Positions 51,449 to 59,505 of a stretch of 64,000 nucleotides of DNA are shown in pieces. The position numbers and the translations under genes are program-made. The first letter of the stretch is position 1, and each line of letters begins with the position of its first letter. Location of the stretch: NCBI RefSeq assembly GCF_037153985.1, contig NZ_JBBAYI010000005.1, positions 62,001 to 126,000 of the forward strand, given 5' to 3'. A model generated the notes under the pieces. It was not told where the DNA came from, did no database searches, and was given only the letters and a program-made list of their open reading frames with translations. This DNA is from Emticicia sp037153985 (GTDB lineage: Bacteria; Bacteroidota; Bacteroidia; Cytophagales; Spirosomataceae).

Positions 51449-52495
51449 ATGGAAAAACAAGATATAAGAAGGCTTTCTGTTGACCAACTGAAAACGTGGC
51501 TCTCAGAAAATGGTGAGCAGGGCTTTCGGGCTAAGCAGATTTCAGAATGGCTTTGGAAGAAGTCGGCACGTAGTTTTGACGAGATGACGAACCTTTCGTT
51601 AAAAACCCGTGAATTACTGAAAGACAAATTCGAGATAAGGCCCGTATCTGTCTTGAGAAAGCAGGTATCAAACGATAAAACAATTAAGTCGGGTTTCAGG
51701 TTGTTCGATGGCAATCTGGTTGAAGGCGTGTTGATTCCGGCCGACGACCGCATGACGGCCTGCGTGTCGTCGCAGGTGGGGTGTTCGCTTACGTGCAAGT
51801 TCTGTGCAACGGGCTATATGCCCCGTAAGCGTAACCTTGATGCCGCCGAAATATACGACCAAGTGGTTCTGATAAAAGAACAGGCCGAGGCGCATTATCA
51901 GGCACCGCTTACTAATATAGTATATATGGGCATGGGCGAGCCACTGCTTAATTATGCCAGTGTGCTGGAGTCGGTCAATCGCATTACCTCGCCCGATGGG
52001 CTGGGGTGGTCGCCCAAGCGTATTACGGTCAGTACGGCAGGCATTGCCAAAATGATTCAGAAACTTGGCGACGACGAAGTGAAGTTTAATCTGGCTTTAT
52101 CGTTACATGCGGCCAACGATACCAAGCGTAACGAAATTATGCCCATTAACGAAACCAATTCGTTGAAGAATCTGGCTACGGCCCTGAATTATTTCTATAA
52201 AAAGACCGGAAACCGCATTACATTTGAATACATTGTTTTTAATGATTTCAACGACTCGCTGCAAGATGCCAAAGAGTTATGGGAGTTTACTAAAAAAGTA
52301 CCTGCCAAAGTGAATATCATTGAGTATAACCCCATTGCCGAAGCCGATTTTATTAATACTTCGGAAGATAAGCTGGGTAAGTTTGCCAAGTTTCTGGAAG
52401 ACAAAGGCGTGATTGTAAACGTGCGCCGAAGCCGAGGAAAAGATATTGATGCCGCCTGCGGGCAACTGGCCATTAAAGAGCCTACTGCCGCCTAA
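51449..52495 (+). CDS. rlmN: 23S rRNA (adenine2503-C2)-methyltransferase / tRNA (adenine37-C2)-methyltransferase
   Basis: 348 residues from the ATG at 51449, chosen because the family starts with a short helix-rich domain (MEKQDIRRLSVDQLKTWL) and the longer alternative adds 23 residues of no match. Radical SAM enzyme: CSLTCKFC with cluster ligands Cys112, Cys116, Cys119; the resolving Cys337 in IDAACGQL; NIVYMGMGEPLLNY, STAGIAKMI, and INETNSLKNL motifs. Normal length for RlmN (about 350). Own terminator. Confidence 0.97.
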   Translation: MEKQDIRRLSVDQLKTWLSENGEQGFRAKQISEWLWKKSARSFDEMTNLSLKTRELLKDKFEIRPVSVLRKQVSNDKTIKSGFRLFDGNLVEGVLIPADDRMTACVSSQVGCSLTCKFCATGYMPRKRNLDAAEIYDQVVLIKEQAEAHYQAPLTNIVYMGMGEPLLNYASVLESVNRITSPDGLGWSPKRITVSTAGIAKMIQKLGDDEVKFNLALSLHAANDTKRNEIMPINETNSLKNLATALNYFYKKTGNRITFEYIVFNDFNDSLQDAKELWEFTKKVPAKVNIIEYNPIAEADFINTSEDKLGKFAKFLEDKGVIVNVRRSRGKDIDAACGQLAIKEPTAA

Positions 52496-52501
52496 AATTG
52501 G

Positions 52502-52530
52502 AAGAGGTGCCTTTTGGCACCTCTTTTTTT
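52502..52530 (+). terminator. Terminator after rlmN
   Basis: 10-bp stem AAGAGGTGCC (52502-52511) with GGCACCTCTT (52516-52525), tetraloop TTTT, T-run. Confidence 0.92.
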
Positions 52531-52585
52531 ATGTGTGTAGCTTTTGTATAAAGATGTATAGAAAAAGGTAGCAGAAAGCGGTATG

Positions 52586-52948
52586 CTAACCGAGGCTGGT
52601 ATTGAGCCATACGTTCAGGGCCAGAATAAGCAGTAGGTGTGCCAGTGTGGTTAAGACAGTAACCACCTCTTTTCTGGATTCGCGATGCAAGACATTGGTA
52701 AAGATGGCTCCAACCAGAATGATACTCCAGATGGCAATGCCAAAAAAGCGTATTTCAGGAAAAAGAATCGATACGGCTGCAATGATTTCAACCACACCTA
52801 TTACCTGCATTATTTTTATCGGATACCCCCACGCGGCAAATTTTCTGATTTTGGCTGGTTCTGCAATCAGTTTTACATAACCATAATAAAAAGTAGGGCC
52901 TACAAAAAGGGCCACTAAAACCCAAAGAAGCGTAGTTAATAGTTCCAT
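52586..52948 (-). CDS. DoxX family membrane protein
   Basis: 120 residues, four hydrophobic helices (about 4-22, 45-62, 66-84, 96-113) with the DoxX-like pattern YVKLIAEPAKIRKFAAWGYPIKIMQVIGVVEIIAAVSILFPEIRFFGIAIWSIILVGA. Family: small inner-membrane proteins of uncertain redox role. Often sits beside HxlR/MarR regulators; none is encoded here, but a dyad lies 47-62 bp upstream. A -7-like TATTTTTG is present in the upstream region. Confidence 0.85.
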   Translation of the reverse strand: MELLTTLLWVLVALFVGPTFYYGYVKLIAEPAKIRKFAAWGYPIKIMQVIGVVEIIAAVSILFPEIRFFGIAIWSIILVGAIFTNVLHRESRKEVVTVLTTLAHLLLILALNVWLNTSLG

Positions 52949-52994
52949 AATTAAGGTTATTTATTGTTTTCATGACAAAAATAAAACCAGCCAT

Positions 52995-53010
52995 TGACAA
53001 CAGTATGTCA
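52995..53010. promoter_or_regulatory. Dyad upstream of doxX
   Basis: TGACA-N6-TGTCA (52995-53010), with a further TGAC nearby at 53015; a candidate operator in the region between divergent doxX and the CocE hydrolase. Confidence 0.4.
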
Positions 53011-53123
53011 GTAATGACCAACATTTTTTGAAATTTTTTTCATCTTTGTCGGTATCCTATTCAAGTGTTTTTTTAATGAAATTAAATATACCACAAGTGC
53101 TTTCAGCCTTGCCGTACGATGCC

Positions 53124-53131
53124 TATATTTG
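53124..53131 (+). promoter_or_regulatory. -7 box of the CocE/NonD hydrolase gene
   Basis: TATATTTG fits TAnnTTTG and gives a 5' UTR of about 35 nt to the ATG at 53173; it also argues against the ATG at 53119. Confidence 0.5.
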
Positions 53132-53172
53132 TTGAATCTATCTTTCTTCAATACACTTACGCAAACAACCCC

Positions 53173-54987
53173 ATGAAACACCTTTTCCTTTCTCTTTTAG
53201 TAGGTTGCTGGGCTTTTGTTGCCCTTGCACAAGAGCCGGTTAAATATCAGCAGACAACCTCGATGATTCCGATGCGCGACGGCATAAAACTGTTCACTAC
53301 CATTATTACGCCTACCAACGTAAAAAATGCCGTGCCGATACTCATGGTAAGAACTCCTTACAGTGCCGAACGCCCCGCCGACTTTGATATTACAGCATGG
53401 CCTTATGTGGGCAATATGGCTAAAGAAGGCTATATATTCGTGATTCAGGATGTACGCGGAAAATACAAAAGCGAAGGCACAATGGAAATTCATAGCCCAC
53501 TTACACACGCACAAGACCCTAAGAGCGTCGACGAAAGTACCGATACCTATGATACCATTGACTGGCTCGTGAAAAACGTGGCTAATAATAATGGCAAGGT
53601 GGGGCTGCTGGGGGTGTCGTATCCGGGTTGGCTGGCGTTGGTTGGGGCTGTTGACCCACATCCGGCATTAAAGGCATCGTCGGAGCAAGCCTGTATGAGC
53701 GATTTATTTCTGGGCGACGATTTCCACCATAACGGAGCCTTCCGCCTGAGCTATGGCTTTGAATATACCTATGGCCTTGAAGCAGATAAAGGTGGTAGCT
53801 CATTTGAGTTTCCGCAATATGATTTATACGACTGGTACATTAAGCTGGGTTCGTTAAAAAACGTGAACGACAAGTATTTTCATGGAAAAATACCTACATG
53901 GAATAACTTCGTGAAGCATCCGAACTATGATGCTTTCTGGCAAAAGAACTCCCCGCTTAGTTATGTGAAAGAACCACAGGTGCCTATGCTGCACGTAAGT
54001 GGTTATTATGACCAAGAAGATATTCTGGGGCCACAACTGATGTATAAGCACATGGAGAAACAGGATAAAAACCAGATGAACTTTATTTGTCTAGGGCCGT
54101 GGAATCATGGGCAGTGGTCGCGCGCGAAAGCCGACACGCTGGGTAAAATCGGGTTTGGCAGCAATACAGCCGAATGGTTTCAGGCTTTTCAGAAGAAATG
54201 GTTCGACTACTGGCTAAAGGGCATTGGCAACGGCAATTTTGACGAAGCATACGCTTTCCAGACGGGCAGCAATCAATGGAAAAGCTATCAGTCGTGGCCA
54301 CCCAAAGAGGCCAGTATCCAGAAACTTTATGCACACGCCAATAATACCTGCTCGTTTAGCAAACCTGCCAAAAATGGTACAGTTAGTTATATAAGCGACC
54401 CCGCCAAGCCTGTGCCTTACCGCACACCTCCTATCGAAATGACCTACGGGCGTGGCAGCCGCTGGGGGGCGTGGCAGGTGGAAGACCAACGCTTTGTGTA
54501 TTCGCGGCCTGATGTGGTAAGTTTCAGAAGCGATTCGCTGACAGAGGATTTGACCGTAACGGGCGAAATTATAGCGCACCTTTTTGCCAGTACCACTGGT
54601 TCAGATGCCGACTGGGTAGTAAAACTGATTGATGAATACCCCGCTTTTGATAGCCAGAATTATGCCATGAGTGGTTTTCAGTTACCCGTAGCGATGGAGG
54701 TGCTCAGGGGGCGTTTTCATAAAAGTTTTGAAAAACCGCAGGCCCTGACTCCTAATAAACCCGAAGAATTTAAAATTGATTTGCATCAGATTAATCATAC
54801 TTTCAGAAAGGGGCATCGGATACTCATACAGGTACAGAGTACGTGGTTCCCTGTAATAGACCGTAATCCGCAGAAATACGTGCCGAATATCTTTGAGGCC
54901 AAAGACAGTGATTTCACAAAGGCCGAACACAAAATCTATTGTTCGCCTGCAATGGCAACTTATATCGAATTGCCAGTAATAAAATAA
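53173..54987 (+). CDS. Exported CocE/NonD family hydrolase (X-Pro dipeptidyl-peptidase S15 type)
   Basis: 604 residues from the ATG at 53173, the start of a signal peptide (MKHLFLSLLVGCWAFVALAQ). Alpha/beta-hydrolase core with the family triad: Ser149 in GLLGVSYPGW, Asp280 in HVSGYYDQED, His312 in LGPWNHGQW; a cap domain; and the C-terminal jelly-roll (SDSLTEDLTVTGEIIAHLFASTTGSDADWVVKLIDEYP). Family acts on acyl-amide or ester bonds: glutaryl-7-ACA acylase, cocaine esterase, X-Pro dipeptidase. Periplasmic. Substrate not predictable. Confidence 0.94.
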   Translation: MKHLFLSLLVGCWAFVALAQEPVKYQQTTSMIPMRDGIKLFTTIITPTNVKNAVPILMVRTPYSAERPADFDITAWPYVGNMAKEGYIFVIQDVRGKYKSEGTMEIHSPLTHAQDPKSVDESTDTYDTIDWLVKNVANNNGKVGLLGVSYPGWLALVGAVDPHPALKASSEQACMSDLFLGDDFHHNGAFRLSYGFEYTYGLEADKGGSSFEFPQYDLYDWYIKLGSLKNVNDKYFHGKIPTWNNFVKHPNYDAFWQKNSPLSYVKEPQVPMLHVSGYYDQEDILGPQLMYKHMEKQDKNQMNFICLGPWNHGQWSRAKADTLGKIGFGSNTAEWFQAFQKKWFDYWLKGIGNGNFDEAYAFQTGSNQWKSYQSWPPKEASIQKLYAHANNTCSFSKPAKNGTVSYISDPAKPVPYRTPPIEMTYGRGSRWGAWQVEDQRFVYSRPDVVSFRSDSLTEDLTVTGEIIAHLFASTTGSDADWVVKLIDEYPAFDSQNYAMSGFQLPVAMEVLRGRFHKSFEKPQALTPNKPEEFKIDLHQINHTFRKGHRILIQVQSTWFPVIDRNPQKYVPNIFEAKDSDFTKAEHKIYCSPAMATYIELPVIK

Positions 54988-54989
54988 CC

Positions 54990-55042
54990 TATGCCCTTTT
55001 GTCAGGCATGGGCTGCATGAGCCTTTGCCTGACAGAGGCATA
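54990..55042. repeat. Nested inverted repeat after the CocE hydrolase gene
   Basis: Three stacked stems: TATGCC/GGCATA (54990-54995, 55037-55042), GTCAGGCA/TGCCTGAC (55001-55008, 55026-55033) and GGCT/AGCC (55011-55014, 55020-55023). No T-run follows, so it may be an RNA-stabilising 3' structure rather than a terminator. Confidence 0.6.
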
Positions 55043-55097
55043 TTTCATGCTGTTATAAAACCTGTGTGCTAACTAATAATGTCAAAAACGTAAATCA

Positions 55098-55643
55098 ATG
55101 CAAACGCAAAATCGGCGGGATTTCAATAAACAACTATTAGGCACTGCCCTTAACTTTTTTCTTCTGGAAAGCCTTTTTTCCTCACAGGCGTTGGCTGCAC
55201 CTGTAAAACCCATTGCAAACCATTGGGCAAAACAACTGAACGAAATCTGTCATGATTTAAAACTGGAAAAAATTACACCCGTACTGTGGCAAAGCCACGT
55301 TGAGAAACTCTTTAACCATATTGACTTGCCAGAACTGCTACAATTTATTGATTTTAATGCCCTGACAAAAAACTTTGAGTACCCCGACCTCGGCGTGAAT
55401 ACCCGAATGGTTAAGTTCCCTGAGTTGGAGGGGCTGCCCGAAAAAACTGTTTTTGTGAAGAAGATTTTCGGCATGAAAAAAGGGCGGGCTATTATTCCGC
55501 ATGGGCATTCAAATATGTCGTCGGCGCATCTGGTGTTAAAAGGCGAATTTGCCTTGAAACATTACGACAAAGTAGCCGAAGAAGAAAAATACCTGATTAT
55601 TAAACCGACTATCGAGAAAACGGCCAGAATATCTGCTGCATGA
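55098..55643 (+). CDS. Tat-exported cupin-like protein, probably C-terminally truncated
   Basis: 181 residues. Twin-arginine signal NRRDFNKQLLG at the N-terminus, hydrophobic stretch to about residue 35 (ALAAP). A helical middle (HWAKQLNEICHDLKLEKITPVLWQSHVEKLF) and a beta part with IIPHGHSNMSSAHLVLKGEFALKHY, a cupin-like His-x-His metal motif. The protein stops shortly after LIIKPTIEK, where a cupin barrel should still have several strands; the next bases are AT-rich foreign-looking DNA with no continuation in any frame. I infer truncation by the insertion or rearrangement that brought the 55.6-57.6 kb segment. Alternatively a short natural family member. Confidence 0.6.
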   Translation: MQTQNRRDFNKQLLGTALNFFLLESLFSSQALAAPVKPIANHWAKQLNEICHDLKLEKITPVLWQSHVEKLFNHIDLPELLQFIDFNALTKNFEYPDLGVNTRMVKFPELEGLPEKTVFVKKIFGMKKGRAIIPHGHSNMSSAHLVLKGEFALKHYDKVAEEEKYLIIKPTIEKTARISAA

Positions 55644-56016
55644 ACTACTACTCTCCCTATTAATCCTAGAGTGTCTACAATTAAGTGCCTTTTGCGACAA
55701 TTAATATGCTTGTTGCCATCTATTCCTATCTGTTGACTGACAAATTAAATAGATTTAACTGTTTGGCTATCAATCGCATCGGCGAACCGCACATAACAAA
55801 CTTGGTGTTTGTTGTTTACCTTGCCGTTTCCTCTCTATTTTGTTTAGTTTGTTATTTAATCTCTCTAAGGTACCATTGGCTTTCTACTTACGAAAATAAT
55901 AGTAGATAACTTGCCAGGTAGCTTGTTATTCAAGTTTCTCCATTGTGTCCCTGTTCTTAAAACTTCTAATATTCTATTAATCACATCACGTAAATTATGT
56001 TTGCGTTTGCGCAAGT
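55644..56016. other. Start of accessory AT-rich segment, no gene recognised
   Basis: Stops occur in all frames; a 74-codon open stretch (55685-55909) lacks family-like features. I see no IS ends, tRNA or repeats that identify how the segment arrived. Confidence 0.5.
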
Positions 56017-56265
56017 ACGATTAAAAACATACAGAATGTAATTATCAATGAGAGTTTCTTTCAATTATTTATTCAGGATCTAATCATATTTGAGTCTTAC
56101 TTTGAAATAAATAAGGATTTTGCCACTTTATTTGGATTTAGTGAGGCCGACGGGCTTGATCCTTCAGTGCCTCATGCAGTCTTAAAAATTACTACTGAAG
56201 ATTTATTGATAATTTTTAAGAACTATCAGGTTCTAACTAAATTTTCGTTGGGATTGCATGCTTAA
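56017..56265 (+). pseudogene. 5'-truncated copy of the neighbouring 271-residue protein
   Basis: The frame ending at the TAA at 56263-56265 reads TIKNIQ...INESFFQLFIQDL...FESYFEINKDFATLFGFSEADGLDP...KITTEDLLIIFKNYQVLTK. The last quarter of the intact gene reads IIKNIQ...CYQLLIEDQIMYDAYFKINKTFATLYGFVDDENINP...KINTEDLLIIFKNYKIITK. The two align almost without gaps. Upstream of KNIQ the similarity stops abruptly (VNYVCVCAS), so only the 3' end of a second copy remains. Confidence 0.75.
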
Positions 56266-56323
56266 ATATTACAAAAAGAAGGGTATAGAAAAGGTACAAA
56301 AATAAAATCGATATAAAAACATT

Positions 56324-56512
56324 GAAAAATTAATAGAAGAAATAGCTTTTGCGTGAAGTAGAATGGAGTTCTCAAGCTCCTATGTGACCGGAAGTGGAAA
56401 TAGTTATAAGGGTTTTTTATCAAATGGTCAAGAAGTTATTTTTTATATTGCAAGCCCAAATACTGCTCCTAACGGAGGCACTTGGATTCCATCAGTTTTT
56501 CCTGTATTTTAA
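56324..56512 (+). pseudogene. Tail of a broken gene, possibly a toxin C-terminus
   Basis: In the frame ending at the TAA at 56510-56512 the translation after an internal stop reads SSSYVTGSGNSYKGFLSNG, then QEVIFYIASPNTAPNGGTW and IPSVFPVF. Gly/Ser/Asn-rich sequence with a short beta pattern resembles the C-terminal tip of a secreted polymorphic toxin, an inference. Upstream (56324-56353) EKLIEEIAFA is in the same frame, interrupted by TGA; a neighbouring frame reads REVEWSS, suggesting a frameshift. It ends 4 bp before the intact 271-residue gene, the spacing of a toxin followed by its immunity gene. Confidence 0.45.
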
Positions 56513-56516
56513 AATA

Positions 56517-57332
56517 ATGAAAATATTAGTCGGATTTATTATTGATACTCACCTAAGCTATACTTTGATTATTGAAGTGGAAGGCTTTCCAAGAGTAATT
56601 TTGAAATTTTCAGATATTCAAAATATAAATATTTTTAAAAAGAATATTTTGGAAATAGATTTTGAATCTAGCCCCAACTATTTAGATCAATTTGAATTTA
56701 CCAAAAAAAACTTGATTATTAACAATCCCAATTTAAACGATAATTTACTGATTTTTTCCTTCTTTAAAAATATAAAGATTGAAAGTCAAATAAATGAAGC
56801 ATTACTTAAGCTTTTGCTTCTTACTGAAGTGAAAGACCAGTTACAAAAAATTGAAAATAATGGAAATACAATAAAATCAGTATCCTATGAAATTCAAGTG
56901 ATTAATCCTACGAACTCTTATGTCATTTGTACTTTGGAAATTATCTTCAATTTCGAGTCCACTGTAATTTCTAATGGCAAGAGAATTAAGATTAATGAAT
57001 ATTCAATCCAAACAGATGGTACCATACTATTAACTAACTCAACTTTAGATTTAGAATTAGCAATTGAATTAATAATTAAAAATATTCAAGAAGCTTTTGA
57101 TGAAACTGTTGATTGTTATCAGCTACTTATTGAAGATCAAATAATGTATGATGCTTATTTTAAGATTAATAAGACATTTGCTACTTTATATGGATTTGTT
57201 GATGATGAAAATATTAATCCTTTAGAACCTTATTCTATTTCAAAAATAAACACAGAGGATTTATTAATAATTTTCAAAAATTATAAAATCATAACTAAGA
57301 TTTCAAAGGAATTACGTCCTAGGTTATTATAG
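56517..57332 (+). CDS. Unrecognised 271-residue protein, candidate immunity protein
   Basis: Start at the ATG at 56517, 4 bp after the stop of the upstream broken frame; 41 more codons are open upstream but translate the toxin-like tail in another frame. No signal peptide or membrane segment: cytosolic. Ile/Asn/Leu/Lys-rich, very AT-rich (A/T-ending codons), unlike neighbours, so recently acquired or relaxed. N-terminal MKILVGFIIDTHLSYTLIIE, central INPTNSYVICTLEIIFNFES strands, C-terminal KTFATLYGFVDDENINPLEP and EDLLIIFKNYKIITK. A degenerate paralogue lies 250 bp upstream. Gene order and decay suggest an immunity protein; family unknown to me. Confidence 0.6.
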   Translation: MKILVGFIIDTHLSYTLIIEVEGFPRVILKFSDIQNINIFKKNILEIDFESSPNYLDQFEFTKKNLIINNPNLNDNLLIFSFFKNIKIESQINEALLKLLLLTEVKDQLQKIENNGNTIKSVSYEIQVINPTNSYVICTLEIIFNFESTVISNGKRIKINEYSIQTDGTILLTNSTLDLELAIELIIKNIQEAFDETVDCYQLLIEDQIMYDAYFKINKTFATLYGFVDDENINPLEPYSISKINTEDLLIIFKNYKIITKISKELRPRLL

Positions 57333-57340
57333 AAATTGCA

Positions 57341-57433
57341 GGAATATTGTTCGAGATTTTTAATAAACGAAATAATGGAGTAATAGAGTGGAGTCATGGG
57401 ATGTTTTATGATGGAACTAGAAAAGCTCAATAA
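57341..57433 (+). pseudogene. Second short broken tail after the 271-residue gene
   Basis: Open frame from just after a TAG at 57320 to TAA at 57431-57433 reads EIAGILFEIFNKRNNGVIEW, then SHGMFYDGTRKAQ. The GVIEWSHG element parallels REVEWSS in the upstream tail (56355-56380), so both may be ends of related genes. It overlaps the last codons of the intact gene in another frame and has no start of its own. Confidence 0.35.
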
Positions 57434-57650
57434 TTATGAAACAAAAATTTGCAAAATTTTATAATTCTGTTAAACACTTTGTAATTGACACTTGAGAGTA
57501 TGTTTAAATTTTGATAAAGGGTATCGGTTACTTAAATTGTAAGTGACCAAACTGTAAATTTAATGCAAACTCATTTTACTGAATTGACCGATTATGAATT
57601 ATAGAAAATATAATTTTTAAACATGTTCTAAACTACTAAACTGAATTTCT
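57434..57650. other. End of the accessory AT-rich segment
   Basis: About 217 bp with no gene recognised. A 19-codon frame starting at the ATG at 57437 (MKQKFAKFYNSVKHFVIDT) ends quickly and could be the start of another decayed gene. Beyond it comes the native-looking esterase gene. Confidence 0.4.
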
Positions 57651-59357
57651 ATGAAAAAGAACCTCTTGTGGGCCTTGTTGCTAATTTCGGGGGCAGGCTT
57701 TGCTCAAACGCAGTTTTCGGTTACTGTGCCTAACCAACAGGCATTGCTCGACGGCCGCTTGCTGGTGATGCTTTCGACTAATCCGGCCAAAGAACCACGC
57801 TTTGAAATAACCGATGCCCTCAATACTCAACTGGTATTTGGTATTGATGTTGAAAACTGGAACGGCTCTCAGGCCAGAGTCGTAAACAATAGCAACGGAT
57901 TTGGATACCCGAAAAGATTTTTGAAAGAAGTACCCGCCGGCGAATATTACGTGCAGGTGTTGTTGCATAAATATGAAACCTTTCACCGCAAAGATGGCCA
58001 TACAGTAAAAATGCCTATGGATAGGGGAGAAGGCCAGCAATGGAACGAAGCCCCCGGAAACCTGTACTCAAAGCCTGTAAAAATAAAATTCGACCCTAAG
58101 GGTACGTCTGTCGTAAAAATAAGCCTCGACCAGATAATTCCGCCCATTGAAGAGCCTAAAGATACCAAGTATATCAAGCATATTAAAATACAAAGCAAAC
58201 TCCTGACCGAGTTCTGGGGTAGACCAATGTATGTAGGGGCGCATATTTTATTGCCCGAAGGCTTCGACGAACACCCTGAGGTGAAATACCCGCTGGCTAT
58301 TTTTCATGGACACTTTCCGGCCGATTTTGATGGGTTTCGTACTACCCCGCCCGACGAAAACCTGCCGAACGATTATAACGCGCGTTTCAGGGTATATGGG
58401 TATGCCAAAACAGTGCAGCAGGAAGCCTACGATTTTTATAAAATCTGGACAGGCAAGGATTTCCCGCGCGTAATAGCCATTGAAATTCAGCATCCATGCC
58501 CGTTCTATGACGATTCTTATGCCGTTAACTCGGCTAATATCGGGCCGTATGGCGATGCCCTCACGTACGAACTGATTCCTGAAATTGAAAAACGATTCAG
58601 AGGTATAGGCGAAGGCTGGGCGCGCTTTACCTACGGAGGTTCGACGGGAGGCTGGGAGGCACTGGCCGTACAGGTTATGTACCCCGACCAATACAATGGC
58701 TGTTATGCCGCCTGCCCTGACCCTATCGATTTCCGTGCGTTTACGACCGTAAATATTTATGAAGATAAAAACGCCTATTGGTATGATAGCCAATTTAAAA
58801 AATTACCCAAACCCGGCCACAGAGATTACCTCGGGCAAATATCGGCTACGGTGGCCGAAATGAATATGCGAGAGTTGGCACTTGGTACGAAAACCCGCAG
58901 CGGCCAGCAGTTCGATATCTGGGAGGCTGTGTACTCGCCCGTTGGGAAAGACGGGTATCCTAAACGAATATGGAATAAAGAAACAGGCGTAATAGATAAA
59001 GAAGTGGCCAATTACTGGAAAGAAAACTATGACTTGGCCTATATCATGAAACGTGACTGGGCTAAAAACGGCGAAAAATGGAAAGGCAGAATACATATTT
59101 ACTGTGGCGACATGGACAACTATTACCTCAACAACGCGGTGTATCTGGCAGAAGAAATGTTAAAGGGTTTATCGAACCCTGTGTATGATGGAGAAGTAGA
59201 CTACGGCGATAGAGCCGAACATTGCTGGAATGGCGACCACACGCAGCCCAATTCTATTTCGAGGTTGCGGTATCACCGGATGTTTATTCCGAAATGGGCC
59301 GAAGAAGTAAAGAAAACAGCCCCTAAAAGTGCCGACCTGAAAAGCTGGAGATATTAA
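57651..59357 (+). CDS. Secreted putative esterase (alpha/beta hydrolase, esterase D-like)
   Basis: 568 residues with signal peptide (MKKNLLWALLLISGAGFAQ). The first 180 residues are a beta-rich accessory domain; the hydrolase core follows with YPLAIFHGHFPADFDG, nucleophile Ser331 in YGGSTGGWEAL, AACPDPIDFRAF, IYCGDMDNYYLNNAVYLAEEML (acid region), and a His in AEHCWNGDH. Pattern matches the esterase/S-formylglutathione hydrolase-like fold used by carbohydrate and feruloyl esterases, but the substrate is unknown. Terminator at 59370. Confidence 0.9.
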   Translation: MKKNLLWALLLISGAGFAQTQFSVTVPNQQALLDGRLLVMLSTNPAKEPRFEITDALNTQLVFGIDVENWNGSQARVVNNSNGFGYPKRFLKEVPAGEYYVQVLLHKYETFHRKDGHTVKMPMDRGEGQQWNEAPGNLYSKPVKIKFDPKGTSVVKISLDQIIPPIEEPKDTKYIKHIKIQSKLLTEFWGRPMYVGAHILLPEGFDEHPEVKYPLAIFHGHFPADFDGFRTTPPDENLPNDYNARFRVYGYAKTVQQEAYDFYKIWTGKDFPRVIAIEIQHPCPFYDDSYAVNSANIGPYGDALTYELIPEIEKRFRGIGEGWARFTYGGSTGGWEALAVQVMYPDQYNGCYAACPDPIDFRAFTTVNIYEDKNAYWYDSQFKKLPKPGHRDYLGQISATVAEMNMRELALGTKTRSGQQFDIWEAVYSPVGKDGYPKRIWNKETGVIDKEVANYWKENYDLAYIMKRDWAKNGEKWKGRIHIYCGDMDNYYLNNAVYLAEEMLKGLSNPVYDGEVDYGDRAEHCWNGDHTQPNSISRLRYHRMFIPKWAEEVKKTAPKSADLKSWRY

Positions 59358-59369
59358 CAAGTATGTAGC

Positions 59370-59401
59370 AACAGGGTGAACTATATGTTTGCCCTGTTTT
59401 A
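59370..59401 (+). terminator. Terminator after esterase gene
   Basis: 7-bp stem AACAGGG (59370-59376) / CCCTGTT (59392-59398) followed by TTT. Confidence 0.7.
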
Positions 59402-59438
59402 TGAATAAGGTCAGAATATTTAATTATGCTGGCACAAT

Positions 59439-59455
59439 TAATTTTGTTACTTTTG
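59439..59455 (+). promoter_or_regulatory. Two overlapping -7 boxes upstream of the GtrA gene
   Basis: TAATTTTG (59439-59446) and TACTTTTG (59448-59455) each fit TAnnTTTG, 50-60 nt upstream of the GTG start; no clear -33 box. Confidence 0.4.
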
Positions 59456-59505
59456 GCGTTCTTATACCAGAGAAAAAGTTTTAACCAAAGGTAAATTATA
59501 TACTT

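Noticed and set aside
53119..53172. Upstream ATG for the CocE/NonD hydrolase
   Set aside because: It overlaps a -7 promoter box and would precede the signal peptide by 18 residues.
55685..55909. 74-codon open frame in the accessory segment
   Set aside because: Start context is poor and the sequence lacks any recognisable pattern; it is in AT-rich DNA where such frames occur by chance.
56394..56516. Longer N-terminus for the 271-residue protein
   Set aside because: The extra 41 codons overlap, in a different frame, a tail that reads as GSGNSYKGFLSNG; the ATG at 56517 is a better start with gene spacing of 4 bp.
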